DNA from: Thalassia testudinum
Taxonomy: Eukaryota > Streptophyta > Magnoliopsida > Alismatales > Hydrocharitaceae
DNA: 64,000 nucleotides
Assembly: GCA_037157565.1 (NCBI GenBank)
Contig: JAZHRO010000013.1
Location: forward strand, 79,229,501 to 79,293,500
Reading direction: 5' to 3'
Shown: piece by piece, positions 55,918 to 64,000 of the stretch
How positions within the stretch are numbered: the first letter of the stretch is position 1
How the letters are laid out: each line of letters opens with the position of its first letter
The notes under the pieces: model-generated
What the model saw: only the letters and a program-made list of their open reading frames with translations
What the model was told of the DNA's origin: nothing
The model's database searches: none
Translations under genes and position numbers: made by a program

Positions 55918-57006
55918 ACTAAAGGATAAAATCCCTAATGCATTCTCTTAATAAAATAATCTTATTCATGAATGCAATATCTATATATGCTATAAACATG
56001 TAACCTCATATAATTTGTACTTCGTGAATTTCCCATATCGGGTTACAATCAACTTGACCCTAAATTTAGAACAAAAGGTGAGTGGGTGAGTCGGAATTGG
56101 TTGTTGCGAACGATTTCTAGCTCCAATGAGAACACTGGAGGTGGAGTCGGTTGTTCTTTTATTTAAGGTCCTGAAGTACGTTTTGCATGCAGCTCCGAGG
56201 TTTTCCTACATGTCGGCATAATTTTTTTTTTTCAGTTTTTCTGTATCTACCCCCCCATGCCTAAGTTCTTGCATGTCCTCATGCATGAATGTAAAAGAAA
56301 ATAAATGTTGCAGGGAGAGAATGGGTAGAAATCACCTGTAATTGCTCCTGAAATTATATTCAGCACCGACCAACCTGTTAATATGAAATATAAAAGGGAA
56401 ATATGCTAAAACAAAAATATGCTATGTATAAAAATGATGGTGGAATGTGGGGCGAATGGTATCTATATGTGCTGAGTTTAACGCCTCCAGCTGGGCGAAA
56501 GCTCAATGAGATGTGTCATTTCTAGCATAGGAGCCGGCTAAGATTAAGAGAAAGATATGCTCGTATGCTCCCAGGATCAGTGGTCCGGAGATACGAACCA
56601 GCTGATTGTGCACCCCTACTCCAAAAAGTCTAGCTATAAGAAAGTGTGGAGTGGTGGTGGAAAATAGAGGATAATCAGAGGGGGGATCATGATGTTGATT
56701 CAGCTGATTTATCATGTCCCACAATTCAGCAAGAAGTTGCTGAGGGAGTAGATCAAAATGTACCTCAGAACCAGAATCTGAGTCATAGGGATCCTCATAA
56801 TGATAATTGACATCAAAGATCATTCCCTCTCCAAGCTCTGGGTCATACGGGGGTATCCATGAAAGTAGAAGATCTGTGGGGAGGTCATTGAAATCCTCGT
56901 CAGAAATTACTTCGTCCTCATCACTACCCATCTCTGATTCATCAGAGGCTGACTCTTCAGGCTCAGAGTCGAGCCATCTGTTAGATTGACTAGGATGATA
57001 GGTGCA
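55918..57006 (-). mobile_element. Fragment G: 3' part of another Athila-like element
   Basis: On the minus strand an acidic frame (57006-56503) is followed by CCAGCTGGAGGCGTTAAACTC (56495-56475) and by GCATGGGGGGGTAGATAC (about 56260-56240), both landmarks of the region after pol in Athila-like elements. It is cut on the right by the LTR of B2 (GTGCA at 57002-57006 would be that element's left target duplication) and joins element F at 55917 without a visible LTR. Confidence 0.6.
56503..57006 (-). CDS. Acidic reading frame of fragment G, N-terminus cut
   Basis: The open frame of about 167 residues on the minus strand ends in TCH-type codons before a stop at 56503; its start is cut off by the B2 LTR. 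The first half is very acidic (WLDSEPEESASDESEMGSDE), followed by Pro, Tyr and Asp-rich phrases (PPYDPELGEGMIF), and the C-terminal third is hydrophobic. I do not recognise it. It sits just before the same post-pol landmark as the acidic frame of element E (8297-9118). This suggests both come from a kind of non-autonomous element that carries an acidic protein instead of gag-pol. Confidence 0.4.
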   Translation of the reverse strand, partial: CTYHPSQSNRWLDSEPEESASDESEMGSDEDEVISDEDFNDLPTDLLLSWIPPYDPELGEGMIFDVNYHYEDPYDSDSGSEVHFDLLPQQLLAELWDMINQLNQHHDPPSDYPLFSTTTPHFLIARLFGVGVHNQLVRISGPLILGAYEHIFLLILAGSYARNDTSH

Positions 57007-57609
57007 TGATGTAAACACATTTACACTACTTAAAATGTCTATTTATGCATGTTCTTAAGCATAGGATTGCATTTCATGATATAAATATTGCATAACATGC
57101 ATCATCTTGCATTTAGAGTAGTTTGAATAAAATGGAGGTTAATTGTCTCCTTTTATGTGCTTGGACAGGGCAAACATTTTATCGGGGCCTCGGATCAAAA
57201 ATCCAACCATATGGATGTGATCAGGGCGACGATTGGAGTTCAACGACTCCAAGATTGCCCTAATCAAACATCCGTAGCATCAGATAGTGACCGGGGAACC
57301 CTAGAAGATCAAGGGCCAGGATGGTGAAAATCCGCACTTCAGATGACAAATCCGACCGCACGGATGAATTCGGATCAACGATCGCAGCCCAACAACGCAA
57401 AAATCAAGTCAATCCGACATCCGTGGCACCATCTACAACTTCCAGAAGATGGACGACTAAGATGGCGCCACGTGGTGCCATCTCGGCCGCCCAAACGACC
57501 GCACACATTCTACGAAGGTCCCGCACCCGCTCGTTCTCCTCCGTTGGATCAAGATCCAACGGCTGTGGATGCGGCTGGCTGATTCGTCCGCGCGACCATT
57601 TCGTCCGCG

Positions 57610-57662
57610 TAGCGCAGCGGAGACAAAGCGGCGGGCGAAGGAGAGGTCGCGAGATCGAGTCC
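57610..57662 (+). promoter_or_regulatory. tRNA-like A/B box module in LTR of B2
   Basis: TAGCGCAGCGG (57610-57620) fits the A box consensus, and GAGATCGAGTCC (57651-57662) fits the B box at 41 bp spacing. Confidence 0.6.
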
Positions 57663-57937
57663 TGCGAGCCTCAAATTAGGTGCAAGCGAGCGGCACGTGG
57701 AGCGTCAGATTGCGATCCAACGGCCGTGCGCGCCCAATAGCGTCGACGCGCGATTGGACGCGCAACGTGGACGCGCGATCACACGCGGGCGGGCGCGCAG
57801 CGTAACGGGCGAAGATGCATTTTAAGCCGTCCGATCTCATGATCTGACGGTTGAGACTCAGTGTGCATGAGATGGCGTTGAGCGCGCGGGCAGCTGAAGC
57901 GGCGTGCGTGGGCGCGGAAGCTATGCCCACGTCGGGG

Positions 57938-57967
57938 CTTTAGTGACGGATTTATCCGTCACTAAAG
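57938..57967 (+). promoter_or_regulatory. Inverted repeat with paired TGACG motifs upstream of the LTR TATA box
   Basis: The arms 57938-57951 and 57954-57967 are perfect complements with two T between them. Each arm contains TGACG, a bZIP-type core, and the repeat ends 58 bp before the TATA box. Decayed versions sit at the same place in the two other B-family LTRs (about 13537-13566 and 5897-5925). Confidence 0.65.
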
Positions 57968-58677
57968 ACCCCTCATTTATTGTTTTGAAGTTGTAATGTC
58001 CATTTTGCCCCCACTCCTTGCAACTATAAAAGGAGACCCCATCCATATGAAATTTTCATCCCTTCCTTCTCCTCTCTACCCCTCCAAAGCTCAAGAGAAG
58101 CTTGTCCCACACCCGGGATGCTCCTCGCGACATAAAGTTTAAATTTTCATTCTCCTTCGGAAGTGGATCCCGCGACGACGACGGCATGCTGCTTTGTTCC
58201 CGTTCTTCTGCTTCGTCCTCCTTCGTCCTGCTTTGTTCTCCTTCGTCCAGACGTCATCCCGTCCGGCTCGTCCTCCAAGCAATCATCGAGGAGGATAACT
58301 TCTCTCTCCCATTCTTATTTACAGCTTTTCTAATGTAGAATTTTCCTACTTTATAGTGTAATTGATTTTCCGCTTTCTAATGTAACTTTTATTTAGTTTG
58401 ATTATATAAACAGTTGAAATATTGAATGCATGTTCTCTTTCTCTCTCTCTCTCTCTTTTAATCTGATAGCTCCATTGTAATTATATCGCCTTGCTTATCA
58501 AAAAACCTAAAAAAATATAATTGCGAATATAGATCAACGCAGCCTCCCTGTGTTCGACACGGAATTCATTTCGGTATAAATTTTATTTGTTGAACACGAA
58601 TTCTTCACTTTCGAACTACAACGACAGGTTTTCCAAAATCGAACACGTTAGTGTAGCATTCGTAACGTTCAACATTT

Positions 58678-58695
58678 TGGCGCCGTTGCTGGGGA
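58678..58695 (+). other. Primer-binding site of element B2, tRNA-Asp
   Basis: TGGCGCCGTTGCTGGGGA has one mismatch to the tRNA-Asp complement and lies 3 bp after the LTR. Confidence 0.9.
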
Positions 58696-60005
58696 GGCAA
58701 CGATTTCCGATCTTTTCTTCGTATTTCTTGCACTTTATTTATTTTCTAACTAGCTTTCTCTTGTGTCTATTGTTTTGCAGAGACCTCCATCAAGGAATCA
58801 ACAAGTGGTAGACTGGAATAAAGTGCAGTTGAAGACAACTGTAAGTGTTTCCCCATTCTTACCCCCTCCATAGATTTCATTCGCCACATTAAATCCAGAT
58901 CCCAATTAACCTAGGTGTTTGCATAAATCCTAGGAATAGTTTGGTTGTTTGGATTTCCACTCACATTCATTCCACCCTCATTCATAAAAAATAACAAAAA
59001 GATAATCTTGTGGGGTAATTTTCAACAAACACACAACACACACCCACATTCAAGGCACTTGATCAACTTGATTTGTTTTCTGCTCAACCGGAATCTGATC
59101 TATGGAACCGGCACACACAAAGCAACACATAACAGAGTAGAAATTATTCTAGGTTAACCATTTTTGAGTGCCTAACTTAGTAGTGCATTTGTGGCCAATT
59201 GTTTGAGTTGTTTGGGCCGCACCACTTTATTTAAAACCAACTCATCAAGTAGCTCCTCCTTAGGGTTTTCAATCTAGGTATATTCCAGGCACTCCACTTT
59301 CTTTCTGATTTTAAAGGAAAACAATCTTCATCCGTGTTTTACAACTTGGTTTGCCTAGAAACTTGATTGCAATTCACCTAATTTGAAACCCTAAAAGCTA
59401 CTTAAGCAAGATTTGAACATTAAAATTCACGCATTACCAATAATCTTGCTTGAAAACCCTGGTTGTGCATGCACTTACACAAATCTCAATCAATCATTAA
59501 GGGCACAACCCATTGTAAGGGCCCATCACATTCCATAAGCACCACAATCCCAGGCCTTAATAAAATTGAGTAGACGTTGGCCTTAAAGTTTGATTCGCTC
59601 TTCAGGGCCTAGTCTGAGATTGTTTTTGATCAACCTACTTGTACTGATTAATCTGATGTCTAGCTAGGGGAGTAGCGTCAAACAACCGCGGCTGGGGGGT
59701 ACACTAGGAACCGGAGGCGAAAAACAAAGGAAGAACCTTCTCCCCAGTCCCTCCTAACTGGTTGGATTAAACAGACGCAAGTAGAGTAAATCACTTACAG
59801 TCTTAAGGCTGGTTTTAGGAGTCAGTAGATCCTTAGGCTACCCCATTTAAGGACAGCCTTATTTTGTTGTGCTGCAGGGTCCCTATCCCCAGTCCTTCCG
59901 ACCTTCTCCTAGTTTATGATGGGAAGACGGTCATTGAATCCCCAATTGGAAGGACCGTTAGAACATTCTAGGAGGCGCAAGTTCGATTTTGGTCAATTTG
60001 ATCCC
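58696..60005 (+). other. Leader of element B2
   Basis: This non-coding stretch of 1.3 kb includes TTTTGCAG at about 58775, a possible acceptor of a leader intron. It does not resemble the leader block shared by D and E. Confidence 0.55.
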
Positions 60006-62180
60006 ATGGCCGAACAACAGCCTCCTTTGCTTGAAAATCCACAGGAAGAATTTCGAAGGCAGCTGTAACAAATGCAGAGAATGCAGGAATGATTCCAGAG
60101 AATGCAGGGCGCTCAGCCCTTAAAGGATTTTTATGATCCTTCAAATTACGGGAACGTCCCGACGTCCAGATTCCAGCCGGTGACGTAGAAATCAAGCCCC
60201 AGGTGTTAAGCTTGATTAAACATTATCATGGGCTTGGCTCCGAAAATTTATTTCAGCACTTGGAAGATTTGACCACTCTGGTCTAGACCACCAAGGCTCG
60301 AAACGTTAATGAGGAGCAAATGATCATGAGGCTCTTCCCCCACTCTCTTAGGGATAAAGCCGCGCATTGGTATAGGACAATAGGAAGACCAATTACAACT
60401 TGGAATGAGTTGAAATCGGCCTTTCTGAAGAAATTCTTCCCAGTTGGTCGTACCAATGCTTTGAAACGGGTAATCACTACCTTTACCCAACGGTCGGGGG
60501 AGCAGTTTCATGTGGCCTGGGAGCGATTCCAGGACTTATTGCGGAGGTGTCCACACCACGAGGTGTCGAAATGGCAACTCGTGCAGATCTTCTATCATGG
60601 GTTGAATGAGCAACTCAGAAACCATGTGGATGCTTCTTGCGGAGGCAATTTCCTCAATAAAGATGCAGATAGTGCACATGATTTATTTGAGGAAATGAGT
60701 GCGAATTCAACTAATCATGCCTCCATGGATACTTTTAACCGGTCCCAGCAACCCAGATCAAATGTCAATGAAGTCCATGACTCTCATTCATTTGATATGG
60801 AATTGATTTGTAATAAACTTGATAAAGTGGACTTGGTTGCTAAAAGAATGGAAGAGTGGATGGCTGGCAATTTTATGAACAACTCTCAATCCACTCAATC
60901 CCAAAATTCAGGATTCCATTCCTCACGAGCTCCTTCTGGACGGGAGTTCGTGAATCAACTCGATACGACTCAACCTATAAGTCAGCATTTTTCGGAACCC
61001 CATGGGTTCCCAACTAGGGCCTTTGATCCCAGTTTTTCTGATCCTTCCCTTTCTTTCTCTCCATCCTCACCCTATGAGGATGTCTGTGCTGTACAAGAGA
61101 ATGTTAGATCCAACCCCTACTTGAATGGCTATAATCCAGGTTGGAGAAACCACCCTAACTTCTCTTGGAAAAATCCAGGGCAACAGACCCAATTCCGACC
61201 CGGCAACTATGCTCCGCAACGACCAATGGGTCAGGGTCAAGTATATACTCAGTTGCCTCGAAATCAGGTCAATCAGCCAACTTGGAATGCCCGTCAACCC
61301 GCAGGGCAGGCTGATTTGAACCATCAAATGGTAGAGATGCAAGGATCTATGCTCCAGCTCATGCAGCAAATGAAAAACTCGCTAGACAACTTGCAATCCG
61401 GGCTCATTGCTAACTCTCGTCAACCCGGATCTCTACCATCCCAACCCGTACCCAACCCGCGAAACATTATAAATTTAGGCAATCAAGCCCAAGGGTACGG
61501 AAATCAGAGGGACCCACACGCACATGCTCAGGTGGTTGAGCAGGGTTCCTCGTCTTCTTCTGCAAATCAACAATTCATGGTCAATCAAGCCCCTCCAATC
61601 TTTCCTAATCCTCCCCAAGACCCAAATTCTTACGCTTTTGTAAATTCTGTAACTTTAAGGAGTGGTAAGAAGACTCAGGATCCACAACCACACTATTCTG
61701 ATCTTTTGAATCCTGAAGAATCTGAGGAGAGAGAGGAGAATTCTAGAGGAGAAATCAAGGCTCAGGAACCTGATGCCAAAGATCTGACTCATGTTCCTTT
61801 TCCTGAAGCCTTAACCAAAGCAAAGAAGTCTGTTGATAGTAATGAGGAGCTTCTGAATTTATTTAAGAATGTTGAGATCAATATCCCGCTCCTTGATGCT
61901 ATCAAACACATACCGGCTTACGCAAGATTTTTAAAGGAATTATGTACACAAAAGCGTAAGTCAAGAGAATCTGTTCCGAGGAAGGTGGTACTCTCCGAGC
62001 AGGCTAGTTCTGTTATCCTGCATTACCTCCCTCAGAAAAAGAGAGATCCTGGTGCTCCTTTGATTTCTTGCGTTATCGGAGATTACACATTTGATAGAGC
62101 ACTTTTGGATCTCGGTGCATCCATCAACCTAATTCCGACTTCTCTTTATGAGAAGTTTGGGTTAGGTGAACTTCGGCTCT
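60006..62180 (+). pseudogene. gag and protease of element B2
   Basis: The ATG at 60006 begins MAEQQPPLLENPQEEF. Stops at 60066 (TAA) and 60090 (TGA), a one-base shift near 60170 and a TAG at 60284 break the N-terminus. From 60287 the frame is open to 62182. The capsid domain (LFPHSLRDKAAHWYRTIG, LKKFFPVGRTNALKRVI, AWERFQDLLRRCPHHEV, DASCGGNFLNKDADS) is followed by a Gln/Asn/Pro-rich part (YNPGWRNHPNFSWKN) without a CCHC knuckle. The protease has FDRALLDLGASINLIP. Gag and protease share one frame, as in D. The protease ends about 10 residues later, where element H begins. This is the best-preserved gag in the window. Confidence 0.9.
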
Positions 62181-62197
62181 AACGAACGCGTGTCCCA

Positions 62198-63093
62198 GAC
62201 GTCTTTTAAGACGTCTGGGAGGTGGCCCAGACGTCGTACCAGACGTCATGGATCACATCCAGACGTTTGACAAGACGTCTGGGATCGTTTCCAGATGTCT
62301 GGAAATCCGTTAATTTCGACACGCGCGGGTCGTCTGCGCGCCTGAGCGCGCAGACCGGATATTCGCTTATTCCCTCTTTCTCTGCGGCTGCAGACACCTG
62401 CCACATCCTCTCTCTCCTCCTCGCGCGGCCTTAAAAGGCCACGCGCTCCCTCCCGTCGTCTCCACCGTCTCCTCCCTCTTCTCCTTCAGCCAGTGAGCGT
62501 GAGCGCGAGCGCGAGGGTGGCAGCGGCGGCCATAGTGAGCGCGGAGGAGGTGTGGCGTGCGAGAGCGGAGCTCTGCCGTGAGGGCGAGCTCGCCGGGGCT
62601 GCTAGGGCCGGCAGGCGGAGGGCGCGGGGGGCGTGGAGTGACGCGGAGGGGGGACTGCTGTGGTCTGAGCAGCAGGCGCGCGAGGTGCGACGCGGGCAGC
62701 ATCGCGAGCGGAGGCCGAGTGGCACCCTGATTCTGGAAGAATTTCCAGAATCAGACGTCTGGGTTGATAGCCAGACGGCGAGGGCGACATCTGGAAGACC
62801 ATCCAGATGTCTGAAAGGTGAGTTTTCCGTCTTCTTCTTCCTTCCTGTCGACTGACCGTACTGAGGGAGGGAGATGGGTGTGCGCAGGCTCGGTGATTCG
62901 CCATCCAACGTGAATCAGACGTCTGGCTGTTGTACCAGACGGCGGGAGCGACCTCCAGACGTCCGAGGTGACCATCGGACGTCTGGGAGCTAGGCCAGAC
63001 GTCCCCGCAGACTTCTGGACGTCTGGGAAACCACGCTGAATAGGTAATTCTCTGATCCACTTTTTAAGACGTCTAGAAGAAGTTCCAGACGTC
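62198..63093. repeat. GACGTC palindrome ladder with 20 and 12 bp steps
   Basis: Thirteen exact GACGTC hexamers start at 62198, 62210, 62230, 62242, 62274, 62754, 62918, 62958, 62978, 62998, 63018, 63068 and 63088. One-base variants start at 62262, 62294, 62774, 62786, 62806 and 62938. Steps are 12, 20, 12, 20, 12, 20 in the first block, 20, 12, 20 in the second, and five successive steps of 20 in the third. Flanks extend many sites to CCAGACGTCTGG. Confidence 0.92.
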
Positions 63094-63387
63094 TGATTTT
63101 GCACAGTGTCGTCATTTTCGACCCGTTTAGGGCCTGTTCGGGTTTCGTTTTCCGCGATTCGAGTTGCGTTCTTTTCAGAATTAATTCCTCTACCCGTCTA
63201 CAGTAGCTATACACTGTTTTGAGACACTCCTTGTGTTTGATCCTTGTGATAGGACCTCATTCAGTTGCAGTCTTGGGAGTCGCGGAGGCACGCGGGATTC
63301 CCGATCACACCCCCATTACTCCCGTTGTACCTGGTAGAGTGGCTTTAAGTTATTAATAAAATCTGTTGAAGTATGGAACCATAACTA

Positions 63388-63540
63388 GAACCTAGGACAT
63401 TGCATGAATCTTAGGAATGAGAAATATATTGAATGATAGCTCCTAGGTGTTGCATGAATTCTAGGGCTGGAAAACTAGATTGTATGATAGATCCTAGGAT
63501 ATGACATGAATCTTAGGATGGAAAAACTAGTGGAATGTAT
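63388..63540. repeat. Three diverged tandem copies of about 52 bp
   Basis: Each copy has the order CCTAGG, GCATGAAT (or GACATGAAT), CTTAGG or TCTAGG, GGAAAAACTAG or similar, then GAATG or GTATG, ending in ATAG. Confidence 0.65.
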
Positions 63541-63781
63541 AATACTGCAGTCTTGGAAAATGGAAAGGAATATAAAGCTGCCTGTAAATTGAATTAACAG
63601 CTGCCTGTTATGAATAAAGAAACATGATTGAGATCATGGTTTGTAAGAATGTGAAACTGGAAAGTGAAACATAAGATGTTCTGAGATTAAAGAACTGGAA
63701 CCCTATGGGGAATTAGGAGTGGAACTCCTGGAAAGAGAAAGGAATGGAACTGAGATGTAGTTTTGTACTATCTCTTGGGTA

Positions 63782-63990
63782 TGTAGTACCAAGGGAAGTA
63801 CCTGTACCTGTTTAGTGCAGAGTGGGGCCAGCCACCCCAGGGACCCGAGGTTAGGACCGGCCGCTCTGTACCGACTTGCTGGCCCTCGTGTACGTAGTAC
63901 CGAGGAGAGCTACTAGTGTTAGGAGAGCACTAGCTACCCCACGGGCCCCGGGGTTCTGCTAGCCTCCTTCACCGACTTGTTAGGCCCACT
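63782..63990. repeat. Two diverged direct copies of about 110 bp
   Basis: GTAGTACCAAGG (63784) and GTAGTACCGAGG (63894) each start a block that continues with GCCACCCCAGGG or CTACCCCACGGG and ends ACCGACTTG-CTGG or ACCGACTTG-TTAGG. The window ends just after the second copy. Confidence 0.6.
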
Positions 63991-64000
63991 GGAGCAAACC

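Larger units (their letters stand above)
57007..58674 (+). repeat. 5' LTR of element B2
   Basis: 1668 bp, TGATGTAAAC to TTCAACA. G-box CCACGTGG at 57468-57475. Inverted repeats with CCGTTGGATC arms lie near 57540-57561. A perfect 14-bp inverted repeat (CTTTAGTGACGGAT and its complement, two-base spacer) lies at 57938-57967. TATA box TATAAAAG at 58025-58032. CT microsatellite at about 58436-58458. Confidence 0.9.
57007..62190 (+). mobile_element. Element B2: Athila-like element, 5' part
   Basis: 5' LTR, primer site, leader, gag and protease are present in order. At about 62180-62190 the protease is cut by the LTR of element H, and the rest of B2 lies beyond the window. The solo LTR at 12535-14314 and the left LTR of E belong to the same LTR family. 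Confidence 0.88.
62191..64000 (+). mobile_element. Element H: LTR of an unrelated retrotransposon, right end off-window
   Basis: An abrupt change inside the B2 protease starts with TGTCCCAGACGTC at 62191, a plausible LTR start; the exact join could be anywhere in 62176-62191. A weak TATA (TTAAAAGG, 62431), a GC-rich stretch (62490-62720) and AATAAA (63354-63359) fit an LTR read on the + strand. No coding domain lies in the window, so the family cannot be named; its sequence is unlike all the Athila-like LTRs here. Frames of 110-150 residues in this GC-rich stretch are not supported. Confidence 0.6.

Noticed and set aside
62367..63104. Several frames of 100-150 residues in element H.
   Set aside because: They are overlapping frames in GC-rich LTR DNA; the repeated Gln-Thr-Ser phrases come from the GACGTC ladder.
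1..64000. CRISPR arrays, operons, ribosome-binding sites, rRNA or complete tRNA genes.
   Set aside because: None are seen. The sequence is eukaryotic and the tRNA-like boxes in LTRs do not form full cloverleaf genes by eye.

Overview
This window is nuclear DNA from a flowering plant. The evidence is dense Ty3/gypsy LTR retrotransposons of the Athila type with tRNA-Asp primer sites, CACTA transposon remnants, GT-AG introns, TATA boxes and long AT-rich stretches. I cannot name the species, or tell monocot from dicot. Most of the DNA is retrotransposon; I find one credible host gene.

Bases 1-42,863 are a deep nest of insertions. An old Athila-like element (E, + strand) forms the outer layer: a remnant of its left LTR (5010-6587), its internal DNA (6588-10263 and 38220-39120) and an LTR at 39121-40953. 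A deleted element (A, 1-5009) sits in E's left LTR. A solo LTR (A2: 10264-10472 plus 36611-38214) sits in E's 3' untranslated region. A2 is itself split by a minus-strand element (C, 10473-36610). C is split twice: a solo LTR (B, 12535-14314) lies in its 3' LTR, and a complete 13.8 kb element (D, 18361-32163) lies in its gag gene. Matching target-site duplications support four of these insertions: GTCTA for D, GTTGC for solo B, TGGAT/TAGAT for C and TTCGG/TTCAG for A2. D is young, with LTRs about 1% different; C is much older. A fragment of a CACTA (En/Spm) transposon at about 40954-42863 closes this side.

Bases 42,864-49,985 are AT-rich and mostly unique-looking. They hold the only plausible host gene: a two-exon gene (44590-46494) for a 74-residue secreted, basic, cysteine-rich peptide of defensin-like type. 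Its 1.68 kb intron carries a cluster of imperfect palindromes. A second CACTA-type end lies at about 49085-49288.

Bases 49,986-64,000 are retrotransposons again: a minus-strand Athila-like element (F, 49986-55917), a second minus-strand fragment with an acidic reading frame (G, 55918-57006), a + strand element (B2, 57007-62190) with long gag and protease frames, and, cutting B2's protease, the LTR of a different element (H, from 62191 to the edge). H is packed with GACGTC palindromes on a 20/12 bp grid.

Three patterns stand out beyond ordinary annotation: a tRNA-like pair of A and B boxes kept at 40-41 bp spacing in five LTR copies, the GACGTC ladder of element H, and the cysteine-rich peptide gene. 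No coding frame of any retrotransposon here is intact; the breaks are described but not repaired.
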